64,000 bases of DNA from Bradyrhizobium macuxiense (GCF_007993935.1 NZ_VITY01000004.1:186001-250000); one strand, 5' to 3'. Numbered from the stretch's first letter, positions 37,357 through 47,442 are shown. Notes: generated from the letters alone by a model not told the origin. A program made the numbers and translations.

Positions 37357-38766
37357 ATGACAGCGACCCGCCGCGATTTCCTGTCGGCGTCGGCTGCTCT
37401 CGCGCTGGCGCCAGTATTTGGCGGCCGGGCGCTTGCCGCGCCTCCGCCGCGCGAGGCCGACATCGTCGTGATCGGCGCGGGTGCCGCAGGCATTGCCGCG
37501 GCGCGACGGATCGCCGCCGCGAACCGCAAGGTGATCGTGGTGGAGGCGTCCGGCCAGATCGGCGGCCGCTGCCAGACCGACGCATCGAGCTTCGACGTGC
37601 CGTTCGACCGCGGCGCGCGCTGGATGCACAATCCCGAAACCAATCCGATGATCCGCCTGGCGCGCTCCGCAGGACTCGACATCGTGACGGCGCCCGCGGG
37701 CCAGAAGATCCGCATCGGCCGGCGCTACGCCCGCCCCGGCGAGACCGAGGAATTCCTGGCCGCGCTGGTACGCGCCAATCGCGCCATCGACGACGCCTCG
37801 CGCAAGGCCGATATCGCCTGCGCCGCAGCGATGCCGAAGGATCTCGGCGATTGGGCCGGCACCGCGGAATTCCTGCTCGGCGCCAATTTCAGCGGCAAGG
37901 ATCTGAAGGATCTCTCCGCCGTCGACAAGGTGCGCGCGCAGGATCGCAACACCGCGATCGCCTGCCGGCAGGGGCTCGGCGCGCTGATTGCGAAACTCGG
38001 CGAGGGGCTGCCGCTCGTGCTGTCGACGCCGGCGCAACGCATCCTGTGGAGCAATCGCGACGTGATGGTCGAGACGGCATCCGGCAAGATCACCGCGCGC
38101 GCCGCTATCGTCACGGTGTCGAGCAACGTGCTCGCGAGCGGCAATATCAAGTTCGCGCCCGAGCTTCCGAAGCGCGCGCTCGACGCCGCCGCCAAGCTGA
38201 ACCTCGGCAGCTATGATCGCATCGCACTGCAGATCCCCGGCAATCCGCTCGGGCTGTCGCGCGACGACGTCATCATCGAGCAGAGCAATTCGACCAAGAC
38301 CGCGCTGCTCTACGGCAACATCGCCGGATCCTCGCTGTGCACGATCGACGTCGCAGGCTCGTTCGGCCGCGACCTGTCGGCGCAGGGCGAGAAGGCGATG
38401 GCTGCGTTTGCGGTGGAATGGCTGACGAAGCTCTATGGCAGCGAGGTCGGCGCCGCCGTGAAGAAGACCAGCGCGACGCGCTGGAATGCACAGCCCTTCA
38501 TTCAGGGGGCGATGTCGGTCGCCTCACCCGGCGCGCAATTCTCGCGCCGGATCCTGGCCGAGCCGATCGGCGCGATGTATCTCGCCGGCGAGGCCACCCA
38601 TGAGACGCTGTGGGGCACGGTCGACGGCGCCTGGGAGAGCGGCGAGCGCGCTGCCGACGCCGCGTTGCGCAGGATCGGCGGCGTGAAGGAGACGACGCCG
38701 GAGCCCGCAGCCCCCGCCGCAAAACACAAGCGTCGCGCGCCGCGATCGGCCGGGCCGATGAATTGA
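37357..38766 (+). CDS. Tat-exported FAD-dependent amine oxidase
   Basis: 469 residues. N-terminus MTATRRDFLSASAALALAPV is a clear twin-arginine signal ending near ALAAP. The Rossmann motif IVVIGAGAAGIAAARRIAA and the flavin motif GQIGGRCQTD lie just after it, and GAMYLAGEATHETLWGTVDG (FAD-pyrophosphate-binding end) near residue 410, the pattern of flavin monoamine oxidases. Acts in the periplasm. The final 30 residues (PEPAAPAAKHKRRAPRSAG) form a basic tail. The substrate amine is unknown. Confidence 0.93.
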   Translation: MTATRRDFLSASAALALAPVFGGRALAAPPPREADIVVIGAGAAGIAAARRIAAANRKVIVVEASGQIGGRCQTDASSFDVPFDRGARWMHNPETNPMIRLARSAGLDIVTAPAGQKIRIGRRYARPGETEEFLAALVRANRAIDDASRKADIACAAAMPKDLGDWAGTAEFLLGANFSGKDLKDLSAVDKVRAQDRNTAIACRQGLGALIAKLGEGLPLVLSTPAQRILWSNRDVMVETASGKITARAAIVTVSSNVLASGNIKFAPELPKRALDAAAKLNLGSYDRIALQIPGNPLGLSRDDVIIEQSNSTKTALLYGNIAGSSLCTIDVAGSFGRDLSAQGEKAMAAFAVEWLTKLYGSEVGAAVKKTSATRWNAQPFIQGAMSVASPGAQFSRRILAEPIGAMYLAGEATHETLWGTVDGAWESGERAADAALRRIGGVKETTPEPAAPAAKHKRRAPRSAGPMN

Positions 38767-38849
38767 TGGTTGGATGAGGAGACGGCTGCGCGTGGCCGGC
38801 TTGACCATCGCGCGTGCTGTGATTTGGCGTTGGGTGCTGCCACACTATA

Positions 38850-38977
38850 GGTGTCGTCCCTGCGAAAGCAGGGACCCATACGCCGCAGCAGACGTTGTGA
38901 ACGGGACTCGTCGTTCCAACGTCGTTCGCCAATAACCATTCGTGGTTATGGGTCCCTGCTTTCGCAGGGACGACACC
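38850..38977. repeat. 128-bp element with perfect 31-bp terminal inverted repeats
   Basis: Left arm beginning GGTGTCGTCCCTGCGAAAGC (38850) and right arm ending GCAGGGACGACACC (38977) pair over 31 bases without mismatch. An inner inverted pair ATAACCA/TGGTTAT flanks TTCG. A related, less perfect copy is at 52769-52921. No transposase reading frame inside: a non-autonomous dispersed element. Confidence 0.9.
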
Positions 38978-39107
38978 GAATGTGTTCGGCGGCCTGTGGT
39001 CATAGTCAGCATTCTCGCGACATGATTTGCCCGAGCTTTGCATCTCATTTCGCCGCTCTGAAATCAGAAGGCGCAAGGGAAGCCGGGGGTCCCGCGTCCC
39101 TTTCCCT

Positions 39108-39170
39108 CCGTCATTCCGGGCTCGTGCTTCGCACGCCCTCAGGTGGGCAATTGCGCACCGGGGAATGACG
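39108..39170. repeat. Short palindromic repeat (CGTCATTCCGGG family)
   Basis: CCGTCATTCCGGG at the left and CCGGGGAATGACG at the right pair with a few mismatches, with a nested GTGCTTCGCAC hairpin. Typical of a repeat dispersed in rhizobial genomes. Only one copy is present in this window. Confidence 0.7.
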
Positions 39171-39192
39171 AGGCGAGAGAGTCCGCGCCTTC

Positions 39193-40137
39193 TCACACCG
39201 GCAGCTTCAGCTCCATCAGATCCTTCGCCACCACGATCCGGCCCTTGAAATTCGTCTTCACATCCCGCGTCCAGTCGTCGTCGGTGACTTGCGGATCGTC
39301 GCCGGGCACGAAATGGCTCAGCACCAGCGTCTTGACGCTGGCGGCGGCGGCGATGCGGCCGACGTCTTCGGTCGAGGTGTGGCTGTCGAGCAGATGCTTC
39401 TTCAGTGTCGCGCCGTTCTTGGTCTTGGCGACCAGGCGATCGACCGCCGGAATGTAAAGGCATTCGTGCACCAGCACGTCGGCGCCTTTGGCGAACTCGG
39501 CAAGCTTCGGATTGTAGGCGGTGTCGCTGGAGAACACGATCACACCGTCCGGCGTCTCGAACTTGTAGGCGAAGTTGTCGACGATCGGCGGGTGCGGCGT
39601 GCGGAACGCGGTCACCGTCACGTCGGGCGTCTTCAGCACCACGCCACCGTCGGTGATGTCCTTCGCGATCAGGAGCTTTCGCGGATCGGGCCGGCCTTCA
39701 TCCTCGATCCGGGTCTCGACGTCGAACTTGTTCAGCTCCCAATACTCCTTCGTCATCGCCTCGATGCCCTTGGGACCGAACGAATGGATCGGCGTCGAGA
39801 GGCCCGCCGCCCAGGCGTTGTAGAACAGATTGCCGTATTCCAGATTGTGATCGGAATGGTGGTGGCTGATGAAGATGTACTTCACAGAAGGGATCGGCAC
39901 GCCGGCGCTGACCAGCTGACGACTGACGCCCATGCCGCAATCAATGACAATGGGCGTGTCGTTGACGACGACGAGATTGGCGGGGTTGGAGGCGCCGATA
40001 CCGACGCGCGGGCCGCCCTTGGTGCCGAGGAACACGATCCGGGTGCGTGGTTTGGCATTTTGCGCGCGCACGCTGGGAGCCGCGAGCATGGTGGCGCTGC
40101 CGAGCGCCAGTTTCAATGTGGTGCGGCGATCGATCAT
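39193..40137 (-). CDS. MBL-fold metallo-hydrolase (RNase Z/arylsulfatase-like group), exported
   Basis: 314 residues. The N-terminus MIDRRTTLKLALGSATMLAA looks like a Tat or Sec leader with cleavage near VRAQN. The zinc motif IFISHHHSDHNLEYGNL and VHECLYIP, followed by TLVLSHFVPGDDP, match the group containing RNase Z and bacterial arylsulfatase-type hydrolases. Being exported, it is unlikely to be RNase Z itself. Substrate open. Confidence 0.88.
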   Translation of the reverse strand: MIDRRTTLKLALGSATMLAAPSVRAQNAKPRTRIVFLGTKGGPRVGIGASNPANLVVVNDTPIVIDCGMGVSRQLVSAGVPIPSVKYIFISHHHSDHNLEYGNLFYNAWAAGLSTPIHSFGPKGIEAMTKEYWELNKFDVETRIEDEGRPDPRKLLIAKDITDGGVVLKTPDVTVTAFRTPHPPIVDNFAYKFETPDGVIVFSSDTAYNPKLAEFAKGADVLVHECLYIPAVDRLVAKTKNGATLKKHLLDSHTSTEDVGRIAAAASVKTLVLSHFVPGDDPQVTDDDWTRDVKTNFKGRIVVAKDLMELKLPV

Positions 40138-40176
40138 GGTGTTCCTCCCGCAGTCTTCTTCTGAGCTCTGCCGACC

Positions 40177-40953
40177 CTACCCGCCGCGCAAAATGCCATC
40201 AAGCGCGGGCAGGCCGACGATAACGGCCGCTGCGATCAGCGCGTAGCAGATCGCGCGAAACACCTGCTCGCTCGCCTTGCCGAACAGCGAGGCGCCGAAC
40301 CAGACGCCGATGCCGTAGATCGGACCTACGATCAGCGAGAATTTTGCCGATTCGATCGTGATCAATCCGGTGAACCAGTAGCTGACCAGCGAGAAGAAAT
40401 CCGAGGCGCCGAAGAACAGCACGATGTTGGCGCGTGAGACCACTGACGAGATCGGGCGTCCGAGCCAGTAGGCGACGATCGGCGGGCCGCCGGTCTGCGC
40501 GAGGCCGCTGCAGAAGCCGGAGAGGCCGCCGACGCCGATCGAGAGCGCGGCGTGATCCTTGCCGTGGTAGCGCCAGCCCGACAGCAGCAGCACCAGCAGC
40601 GCCGCGACGAAGCCGGAGATGATCCAGCGCGTCGTCACGGGTTCGAGCACGGTGAGGAAATAGGTGCCGATGGGAACGCCGACCAGCGCGCCGGCCACCA
40701 TGACAGCGGTCGCCTTGCGGTCGGCGTGGGTCCAGGCATTCGGCAGCATCGGCGTGGCCGCAATGAAGTCGATGATCAGCAGCAGCGCCGCCACCAGCCG
40801 CGGCGCCGCGACGCTGCTCGCCAGCGGCATGAAGATCAGCGCCGAGCCGAACCCGGAAAAGCCGCGCGCCGTGCCCGACACGAACGCGATCGCACAGATC
40901 GCCAGCGCGATGCTGGTCGAGATGTCGGACGGGATGAGGCTGAGGGAGGTCAT
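40177..40953 (-). CDS. TauE/SafE-family membrane exporter
   Basis: 258 residues with about eight hydrophobic segments. Family signatures: FVSGTARGFSGFGSALIFMP near the N-terminus, VGVPIGTYFLTVLEPV and GVGGLSGFCSGLAQTGGPPIVAYWLG. TauE/SafE proteins export sulfite, sulfoacetate or other organic anions. 39 bp upstream of the MBL gene on the same strand, so possibly co-transcribed. A palindromic repeat separates it from pheT. Confidence 0.9.
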   Translation of the reverse strand: MTSLSLIPSDISTSIALAICAIAFVSGTARGFSGFGSALIFMPLASSVAAPRLVAALLLIIDFIAATPMLPNAWTHADRKATAVMVAGALVGVPIGTYFLTVLEPVTTRWIISGFVAALLVLLLSGWRYHGKDHAALSIGVGGLSGFCSGLAQTGGPPIVAYWLGRPISSVVSRANIVLFFGASDFFSLVSYWFTGLITIESAKFSLIVGPIYGIGVWFGASLFGKASEQVFRAICYALIAAAVIVGLPALDGILRGG

Positions 40954-41030
40954 GGGAGGCGAGGGGATGAGGCTCGATCTGCGTGCGCGCTCGTATCGAG
41001 ATTCAAATACGACCGCAAGTCAATCAAACC

Positions 41031-41183
41031 CGTCATCCCCGCGCGAAGGCTTCGCCTTCGTCGCTGGAGGTGCGCGCCCGGCGGCGCGCTTGCGACGCTG
41101 GGCGAGCCTCGAAGGATGAATCGGCCACAGTCGGGCCGTCGACCCTTCGAGACGGCCGCTACGCGGCCTCCTCAGGGTGACGG
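41031..41183. repeat. Dispersed palindromic repeat, long copy
   Basis: Begins CGTCATCCCCGCGCGAAGG and ends CTCCTCAGGGTGACGG. The inner part GCCTCGAAGGATG and GGGCCGTCGACCCTTCGAGA matches the repeat at 20230-20330, but about 50 extra bases lie inside the left arm. Sits in the gap between the TauE gene and pheT. Confidence 0.8.
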
Positions 41184-41238
41184 TCATGGATTGTCCCCCG
41201 CATGCGGGAGAGAGAACAGCGCATCGCCTGCGCCAACA

Positions 41239-43647
41239 TCACGCCCGCAGCGTACCGCCGGTCTTCTTCGTCACCTCGGCGACGACCTTGGCCGCAACCG
41301 CGTCGATCTCCTGGTCGGTCATCGTCTTCTCGCGCGGCTGGATCGTCACCGCGATCGCGATCGACTTCTTGTCGGGATCGATGCCCTTGCCTTCATAGAC
41401 GTCGAACACGGTCACGTCTGATATCAGCTTCTTGTCGACATTCTGCGCCGCGCGGACGATGTCGCCGGCCTTGACGCTGCGATCGACGATGAAGGCGAAG
41501 TCGCGCGACACCGGCTGGAATGCCGAGAGCTCCAGCACCGGCTTGGCGCGTGTCGCCCGCTGCTTGCCTTGCGGGATGCGTTCGAGGATCACCTCGAACA
41601 CGATCATCGGGCCGTCGGCGCCGAGCGCCTCGGCCGCACGCGGATGCAACTCGCCGAAATAACCGAGCACGTTCTGCGGACCGATCTGGATGGTGCCGGA
41701 GCGCCCCGGATGCAGCCAGGCCGGGCCGCCCGGCACGATCTGCAGCGCCTGCATCGGCGCGCCGGCAGCCGCCAGCACCGCGAAGGCGTCGGCCTTGGCA
41801 TCCATCGCATCGGCCGCAGCCGAGCCGGTCCAGTGCCGCCCGATCCCGTTCGACGAGGCGTAGCCATGGCGCACGCCCGAAGCAGCGACGAGCTGGTCCT
41901 CGGGCTTGTCGCCGCGGAACACCTGGCCGACCTCGAACAGCGCGACATCGGGCGCGCCGCGGTTGATGTTGGCCTGAGCGGCTGCGACGAGGCCGGGCAG
42001 CAGGCTCGGCCGCATGTCGGAGAGATCGGCCGCGATCGGGTTGGCGAGCACGAGCTCGCTCTGGCCGCCGCCGAACAGCTTTGCCGCGTCATTGGTGATG
42101 AACGACCAGGTGACGGCTTCCACCATGCCGCGAACGCCGAGCGCGCGCTTGGCGCGGCGGGTGCGCAGCTGCATCGGCGTCAGCACCGGCTTGCGCGGCT
42201 CCTCGCCGCGCTCGAACGGCGTCATCGGCACCTTGTCGACGCCGACGATGCGCACAATCTCCTCGACGATGTCGGCCTTGCCCTGCACGTCGGTGCGCCA
42301 GGACGGGATCGCGATCTTCACGACGGGGCCGGTGCCGGCCAACATGAAGCCGAGCCGGGTCAGGATCAGCTTCACCTCGACCAGCGGCACCTCGATGCCG
42401 GCAAGACGTTTGACCTCGGTGAGCGGAAAATCGATGACGCGATCCTCGCCGAACTGTTTGCCGACCACGACGTTCTCGGACGGCGTGCCGCCGCAGAGAT
42501 CCAGCACCAGTCTGGTGGCGAGCTCGAGCCCGGGCACCATGAACGCCGGATCGACACCGCGCTCGAAGCGATAGCGCGCATCCGAATTGATGCCGAGCTT
42601 GCGGCCGGTCTGCGCGATGTTGATCTCGTTCCACAGCGCGGACTCAATCAGCACATCCGTCGTGTTGTCGTCGCAGCCCGAGGCCTCGCCGCCCATGATG
42701 CCGGCCAGCGATTCGACGCCGTGCTCATCCGCGATCACGCAGACATTGCTGTCGAGCGTGTAGGTGCGGCCGTCGAGTGCGAGCAGCGTCTCGCCGTCCT
42801 TGGCGCGGCGGACCGTGAGGTTGCCCTGCACCTTCTTGGCGTCGAACACGTGCAGCGGACGCGCGCGGTCGTAGGTCATGAAGTTGGTGATGTCGACCAG
42901 CGCATTGATCGGGCGCAGGCCGATCGAGGTCAGCCGCTTCTGCAGCCATTCCGGCGATGGGCCGTTCTTCACGCCGCGCACCAGCCGCAGCGCGAAGCCC
43001 GGGCACAGCGTGGCGTCTTCCACCTTGACCTGGACCGGGCAGGGGAATTCGCTCTTGATCGGCTTGATGCCGGGATCCTTGAACTTGCCCATGTCGGCGG
43101 CGGACAGGTCGCGCGCGATGCCGTGCACGCCGGTGCAGTCCTGCCGGTTCGGCGTCAGATTGATCTCGATGGTGGGATCACCGAGCCCGGCCCAATCGGC
43201 ATAGCCCTTGCCGAGCGGTGCGTCGGCCGGCAGCTCCATGATACCGTCGTGATCTTCCGAGATCTGCAGTTCGGCCGCCGAGCACAGCATGCCGCGGCTC
43301 TCGACACCGCGGATCGTGCCGATGCCGAGCGTGATGTCCTTGCCGGGGATGTAGGTGCCGGGCGGCGAGAACACGCTGACCAGTCCCGCCCGCGCGTTCG
43401 GCGCGCCGCACACCACCTGTACCGGCGCCCCACCGTCGCCGGTGTCCACCATGCAGACCCGCAGCCGGTCGGCATTCGGATGCTGCTCGGCCGAGATCAC
43501 GCGCGCGATGGTGAACGGCGCAAGCTGCTTCGCCTTGTCCTCGATGTTCTCGACCTCGAGTCCGATCATGGTGAGCTTGTCGGCGAGCTTGTCGAGCGGC
43601 TCGTCGGTCTCGAGATGTTCCTTCAGCCAGGAGAGGGTGAACTTCAC
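41239..43647 (-). CDS. pheT: Phenylalanyl-tRNA synthetase beta subunit
   Basis: 802 residues, full length. N-terminal EMAP/tRNA-binding domain ([21 protein letters not shown]), B3/B4 editing domain ([41 protein letters not shown]), B5 domain with [10 protein letters not shown] nearby, and the C-terminal ferredoxin-fold anticodon-binding domain ([21 protein letters not shown]). Forms the alpha2-beta2 enzyme with PheS. Same strand as pheS but 280 bp apart, with a palindromic repeat between. Confidence 0.98.
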   Translation of the reverse strand: MKFTLSWLKEHLETDEPLDKLADKLTMIGLEVENIEDKAKQLAPFTIARVISAEQHPNADRLRVCMVDTGDGGAPVQVVCGAPNARAGLVSVFSPPGTYIPGKDITLGIGTIRGVESRGMLCSAAELQISEDHDGIMELPADAPLGKGYADWAGLGDPTIEINLTPNRQDCTGVHGIARDLSAADMGKFKDPGIKPIKSEFPCPVQVKVEDATLCPGFALRLVRGVKNGPSPEWLQKRLTSIGLRPINALVDITNFMTYDRARPLHVFDAKKVQGNLTVRRAKDGETLLALDGRTYTLDSNVCVIADEHGVESLAGIMGGEASGCDDNTTDVLIESALWNEINIAQTGRKLGINSDARYRFERGVDPAFMVPGLELATRLVLDLCGGTPSENVVVGKQFGEDRVIDFPLTEVKRLAGIEVPLVEVKLILTRLGFMLAGTGPVVKIAIPSWRTDVQGKADIVEEIVRIVGVDKVPMTPFERGEEPRKPVLTPMQLRTRRAKRALGVRGMVEAVTWSFITNDAAKLFGGGQSELVLANPIAADLSDMRPSLLPGLVAAAQANINRGAPDVALFEVGQVFRGDKPEDQLVAASGVRHGYASSNGIGRHWTGSAAADAMDAKADAFAVLAAAGAPMQALQIVPGGPAWLHPGRSGTIQIGPQNVLGYFGELHPRAAEALGADGPMIVFEVILERIPQGKQRATRAKPVLELSAFQPVSRDFAFIVDRSVKAGDIVRAAQNVDKKLISDVTVFDVYEGKGIDPDKKSIAIAVTIQPREKTMTDQEIDAVAAKVVAEVTKKTGGTLRA

Positions 43648-43704
43648 GGCTGCATGCCTCGGTTCTTGTTGGTGTCTATTGTGATACTTGCGCCGGCGGC
43701 AGGG

Positions 43705-43890
43705 CTCCCTCCCCCCTTGCGGGGGAGGGTTGGGGAGAGGGGTACGCCGCTTGCTCGGAAAGTTGTTGTGTCGCGGGTTGCGTCAGCAACATCGAAGCAA
43801 AAAGGATTCGCGGCGGTGTGCCTGCTAGTGACAGCGTTCAGCGCCCGCGGCCACCCCTCTCCCTGACCCTCCCCCGCAAGGGGGGAGGGA
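43705..43890. repeat. G/C-run palindromic repeat between pheS and pheT
   Basis: CTCCCTCCCCCCTTGCGGGG at the left pairs with CCCCGCAAGGGGGGAGGG at the right, each arm also forming its own hairpin (CCCCTTGCGGGG), with GGGGAGAGGGGT opposite ACCCCTCTCCC. Sits inside the pheS-pheT transcript and may influence its processing. Confidence 0.8.
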
Positions 43891-43927
43891 ACGGAGAGAG
43901 CGCGCCGCTGGTCAAGGAGAACCAGAC

Positions 43928-45010
43928 TCACGAACTCAATCCCCCCGCGATGGTCGGGATATCGAGCGGCTTGAAGCCGTAGTGGTTGAGCCAGCGGATG
44001 TCGTTCTCGAACAGCTGGCGGAGATCGGCGATGCCGTATTTCAGCATCGCAATGCGGTCGATGCCCATGCCCCAGGCGAAGCCCTGGTAGACGTCGGGAT
44101 CGATGCCGCAGGCGCGCAGCACGTTCGGGTGCACCATGCCGCAGCCGAGAATCTCCATCCAGTCCTCGCCTTCGCCGAAGCGGATCTCGCCCTTGTCGCG
44201 GCGGCACTGGATGTCGACCTCGAGCGACGGCTCGGTGAACGGGAAGAACGACGGCCGGAATCGCATGTTGATGTGGTCGACCTCGAAGAACGCCTTGCAG
44301 AACTCGTGCAGGATCCATTTGAGGTGGCCGAGATGCGAACCCTTGTCGATCACGAGGCCTTCGACCTGGTGGAATTGCGGCGTATGCGTCGCATCGGAGT
44401 CGATGCGATAGGTGCGGCCGGGGCAGATCACGCGGATCGGCGGCTTCTGGGTCAGCATCGTGCGCACCTGCACCGGCGAGGTGTGGGTGCGCAACAGCAT
44501 GCGCGAGCCGTCTTCCTTCGGGTTGAAGAAGAAGGTGTCGTGCATCTCGCGGGCGGGATGGCCGATCGGGAAATTCAGCTTGGTAAAATTGTAGTCGTCG
44601 GTCTCGATGTCCGGACCCTCGGCGACCGCAAAGCCCATGTCGGCGAAGATCGTGGTGAGCTCGTCCCACACCTGGCTCAGCGGATGGATGCGGCCGGTCT
44701 CCGCCGGCGCATCGCGCAGCGGCAGCGTGACGTCGATGGTCTCGGCGGCAAGCCGCGCGTCGAGCGCGGCCGCCTTCAGCACGTCGCGCCTGGCCGCGAG
44801 CGCCTGCGTCACCGCATCCTTGGCGAGGTTGATCTTTGCGCCCTCGGTCTTGCGCTCGTCCGGCGACATCTTGCCGAGGGTGGCGAGCAGGGCCGAGATC
44901 GAGCCCTTCTTGCCGAGGGCCGAGACGCGCACCGCCTCGAGGGCGGCTTCGTCAGCGGCCGAGGTGATCTGGTCGAGGATGGATTGTTCGAGCGTTGCGA
45001 GGTCGGACAC
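43928..45010 (-). CDS. pheS: Phenylalanyl-tRNA synthetase alpha subunit
   Basis: 360 residues from GTG 45010 (MSDLATLEQ), seven bases behind AGGA; a TTG two codons earlier is less likely. The N-terminal coiled coil (1-90) is followed by the class II catalytic core: [64 protein letters not shown] and [18 protein letters not shown] (motif 3). Charges tRNA-Phe. Followed by a repeat and pheT. Confidence 0.97.
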   Translation of the reverse strand: MSDLATLEQSILDQITSAADEAALEAVRVSALGKKGSISALLATLGKMSPDERKTEGAKINLAKDAVTQALAARRDVLKAAALDARLAAETIDVTLPLRDAPAETGRIHPLSQVWDELTTIFADMGFAVAEGPDIETDDYNFTKLNFPIGHPAREMHDTFFFNPKEDGSRMLLRTHTSPVQVRTMLTQKPPIRVICPGRTYRIDSDATHTPQFHQVEGLVIDKGSHLGHLKWILHEFCKAFFEVDHINMRFRPSFFPFTEPSLEVDIQCRRDKGEIRFGEGEDWMEILGCGMVHPNVLRACGIDPDVYQGFAWGMGIDRIAMLKYGIADLRQLFENDIRWLNHYGFKPLDIPTIAGGLSS

Positions 45011-45205
45011 GGTCAATTCCTGCGCTGAGCATGATCCGGCGGGAAGAGCCCGGTTTCCGAACCATGCGCCAAAATTCGGCTGGGTTGTCGCCGCCCGAAG
45101 GCCGTAACGTCAAGCAAAAAGCCGGTCATTTCGGGCTTGTGGCCGGCGCATTGAACCCGATGCGGAGGCCGGGCTACCCAAGGGGAGTTCAAGGAGGCCC
45201 ACGCG

Positions 45206-45616
45206 ATGTTGCTGCGATCTTGCCTGGCCGTGCCGGCGGTCCTGTTGATGCTCGGAACGGCGCATGCCGCGACCGAGGAATGTCCCGCCAAATCGACCCA
45301 GATGGACGACATCATCGCGGAGCTCGAGAAGGCGCCGAGCTGCAACCGCGCCATGAAGATCTTCGAGGCGTGCGAATATGGCGCCAGCGGAGACGTCCAG
45401 TTCGGCGAAGTGGTCGAGAAGAAATGCGAGGCGGACTTCCTGTCCGGCCTCGGAGCGTCGCAGAAGAAGGCCTATGCCGGCCAGCTCAAGCGCTGTGACC
45501 ACAAATACGACAACGAAAGCGGCACCATGTACCGCTCGTTCACAGCGTTCTGCCGGGCGATCGTCGCCCAGCGCTTTTCGCAGAAGGCGCTGAAAGCGGG
45601 CCCCAAGACCCGCTGA
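45206..45616 (+). CDS. Small exported cysteine-containing protein, unknown
   Basis: 136 residues. Signal peptide MLLRSCLAVPAVLLMLGTAH with cleavage near AHAA. The mature 110 residues hold six cysteines (EEC, SC, EAC, KKC, RC, FC) that could form disulfides, and are Lys-rich (KKCEAD, KAGPKTR at the end). No family recognised. Divergent from pheS, convergent with rplT. Confidence 0.75.
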   Translation: MLLRSCLAVPAVLLMLGTAHAATEECPAKSTQMDDIIAELEKAPSCNRAMKIFEACEYGASGDVQFGEVVEKKCEADFLSGLGASQKKAYAGQLKRCDHKYDNESGTMYRSFTAFCRAIVAQRFSQKALKAGPKTR

Positions 45617-45642
45617 CAAGCCCGCTAGGATCGCCCGCAGGC

Positions 45643-46002
45643 TTAGGCGGCGAGCGCGGCCTTGGCCTTCTCGGCAATCGCCTGGAACGCCACCGGCTCG
45701 TGGATCGCGAGATCCGACAGCACCTTGCGGTCGACCACGACGCCCGATTTGGAGAGGCCGTTGATGAACACGCTGTAGGTCATGCCGAACGGACGGACCG
45801 CGGCGTTGATGCGCTGGATCCAGAGCGCGCGGAAGGTGCGCTTCTTGCGCTTGCGGTCGCGGAAGGCGTACTGGCCGGCCTTTTCGACCGCCTGCTTGGC
45901 GACGCGGATGGTGTTCTTGCGGCGGCCGTAATAGCCCTTGGCGGCCTTGTAGACTTTCTTGTGCTTGGCGTGAGCGGTCACACCGCGTTTGACGCGAGAC
46001 AT
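45643..46002 (-). CDS. rplT: 50S ribosomal protein L20
   Basis: 119 residues. Standard L20: [64 protein letters not shown]. Needed for early 50S assembly and, in other bacteria, represses its own operon by binding the mRNA. Last gene of the infC-rpmI-rplT run, 74 bp behind rpmI. Confidence 0.98.
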   Translation of the reverse strand: MSRVKRGVTAHAKHKKVYKAAKGYYGRRKNTIRVAKQAVEKAGQYAFRDRKRKKRTFRALWIQRINAAVRPFGMTYSVFINGLSKSGVVVDRKVLSDLAIHEPVAFQAIAEKAKAALAA

Positions 46003-46076
46003 GACGGAAATCCTTGAGATCTAGAAGAGACGGGGCGCCGCGCTAGGAGCGGCAGGGTTCAAGCGAATGAGCGCGA

Positions 46077-46277
46077 TCAGGCGTTCGGCAAGAAATACTT
46101 CTTGACGTTGTCGCCGTCGGTCTTGAACAGCACGCGGGTGCCGCGGAGCTGACGGATCTGCTTCTTCGTCCGCTTGATCATGCCGTGGCGCTTGCCGCGC
46201 TGGGCGTGCATGACTTTGCCAGTGGCGGTCACCTTGAAGCGCTTTTTAGCGCCCGACTTGGTCTTCAACTTGGGCAT
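46077..46277 (-). CDS. rpmI: 50S ribosomal protein L35
   Basis: 66 residues, the usual length: [20 protein letters not shown] and [20 protein letters not shown], with the C-terminal KYFLPNA. Preceded by a ribosome site (GGAGAG). It lies 398 bp behind the end of infC, so a separate leader or promoter is likely. Confidence 0.98.
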   Translation of the reverse strand: MPKLKTKSGAKKRFKVTATGKVMHAQRGKRHGMIKRTKKQIRQLRGTRVLFKTDGDNVKKYFLPNA

Positions 46278-46504
46278 TTAGCTCTCCTGTGGCACAGCAC
46301 GAAAATCGCCCCGAGAGGCGTCCGGCCGGCTAAAATGCTCGTTAGAGCGTTGAAAGTGCTAAGGTTTTTTCCGAATTGAAAGAACCTGCACTAGACGTCG
46401 CCACGGCAGCCCTTGATCAGCCGGGCGGCGAAGGCCCGGCTTATGACAGAGGATCGGCGGTTTTGCAACGTTTGAAGCGGGAAATCGGGGGCCGGAACTG
46501 GTCC

Positions 46505-46592
46505 CGTAGCCCGGATGGAGCGGAGCGCAATCCGGGGCAGGTCGGGCCGCGGATGCACTGTCCCGGATTTCGCTGCGCTCCATCCGGGCTAC
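46505..46592. repeat. Palindromic repeat (GTAGCCCGGATGGAGCG family), copy 1
   Basis: CGTAGCCCGGATGGAGCGGA at the left and TCGCTGCGCTCCATCCGGGC at the right are inverted copies with a short spacer. A second copy with the same arms is at 63457-63541. Confidence 0.85.
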
Positions 46593-46610
46593 CAAACGAA
46601 ATCCGGGTTA

Positions 46611-46645
46611 CGAAACGAAACAGCCCGCCAGATCGCCTGACGGGC
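46611..46645 (-). terminator. Likely terminator after infC
   Basis: On the minus strand GCCCGTCAG, a short loop and CTGGCGGGC form a stem with one mismatch (46623-46645), followed by TGTTTCGTTTCG. It starts about 30 bases after the infC stop. Confidence 0.6.
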
Positions 46646-46675
46646 CGTTCCATTCAACAAAGCGACTAATTCGAA

Positions 46676-47215
46676 TTAGCGCGGCGCCAGGACCATCACG
46701 ACCTGGCGGCCTTCGAACTTCGCATCCTGCTCGACCTTGGCGAACTCGGCGACGTCGGCCTTCACCTTGTCGAGCAGCTTGGTGCCGATCTCCTGGTGCG
46801 CCATCTCACGACCGCGGTAGCGCAAGGTGATCTTGACCTTGTCGCCTTCCTCGAAGAAGCGCTGCATCGCGCGCATCTTCACGTCGTAGTCGTGATCGTC
46901 GATCATCGGGCGGAGCTTGATCTCCTTGATCTCGACGACCTTCTGCTTCTTGCGGGCTTCGGCGGCTTTCTTCTGCGCGGAATACTTGTATTTGCCGTAG
47001 TCCATGATCTTGCAGACCGGGGGACTGACGTTCGGCGAAATCTCGACGAGGTCCATGCCGGCTTCCATGGCCATCTTGATGGCCACCATGGTCTCGACGG
47101 TGCCCTTGTTGACACCATCGGCATCGATCAGCTGGATCTGCGCGTTGCGAATCTCATCATTGGTGCGCGGCCCGTCTTTGGCGACTGTGGGCGGGGCTCT
47201 ATTGGGACGGCGAAT
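46676..47215 (-). CDS. infC: Translation initiation factor IF-3
   Basis: 179 residues. The first in-frame ATG (47089) would cut off the conserved N-terminal domain, so the gene must start earlier. Reading upstream gives [20 protein letters not shown] and [20 protein letters not shown], true IF3 sequence, back to an ATT codon at 47215 behind GGAGAG. ATT is the classical infC start: IF3 rejects non-standard starts and so limits its own synthesis. The C-terminal domain has [17 protein letters not shown] and the end [11 protein letters not shown]. First gene before rpmI and rplT. Confidence 0.95.
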   Translation of the reverse strand: MRRPNRAPPTVAKDGPRTNDEIRNAQIQLIDADGVNKGTVETMVAIKMAMEAGMDLVEISPNVSPPVCKIMDYGKYKYSAQKKAAEARKKQKVVEIKEIKLRPMIDDHDYDVKMRAMQRFFEEGDKVKITLRYRGREMAHQEIGTKLLDKVKADVAEFAKVEQDAKFEGRQVVMVLAPR

Positions 47216-47227
47216 GGGTAACTCTCC
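47213..47227 (-). promoter_or_regulatory. infC ribosome site and AUU start (autoregulation)
   Basis: GGAGAG at 47222-47227 and ATT at 47213-47215 with an 8-base spacer. Known from E. coli and many other bacteria: IF3 discriminates against AUU, giving feedback control of its own translation. The assignment rests on conserved protein sequence beginning exactly here and no ATG/GTG/TTG in suitable position. Confidence 0.85.
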
Positions 47228-47442
47228 AAAGTTGTGAAAGGGAGGCGGATATTTTGAAGCAAGACGCTGCGGCGGGCAAGCGAACTCGCTTCTTTAAGCG
47301 GCAAAACCGTCAATTGCGAGGCATTTTAGCCACGCTCGGCAGATATGGCCGGCACATCTGCTCCGCAAGGCGGGCCAGCCGCCGTTGACCGCTGCCGCGC
47401 GACGATTGAAAAGCAGATGTCTGACACGCGAGTGACCGAACC

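Larger units (their letters stand above)
38767..39192. other. Repeat-rich gene-free region
   Basis: 426 bases between the amine oxidase and the convergent MBL gene. It is largely occupied by two palindromic repeats (38850-38977 and 39108-39170). No RNA gene or promoter was identified and open frames within it are repeat-derived. Confidence 0.8.
46278..46675. other. infC-rpmI gap with repeat and hairpin
   Basis: 398 bases on the minus-strand transcript. Near infC lies a terminator-like hairpin, then a palindromic repeat (46505-46592). The 200 bases nearest rpmI contain no gene; a promoter or an L20-responsive leader for rpmI-rplT may lie there, but I saw no diagnostic structure. Confidence 0.6.

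Noticed and set aside
38850..38977. An IS or transposon end pair
   Set aside because: Only about 66 bases lie between the arms, with no transposase frame.
39193..40137. Calling the MBL protein RNase Z
   Set aside because: It has an export leader and lies among unrelated genes; RNase Z is cytoplasmic.
46676..47089. infC starting at ATG 47089 (137 residues)
   Set aside because: It would lose most of the conserved IF3 N-terminal domain that is encoded just upstream from an ATT start.
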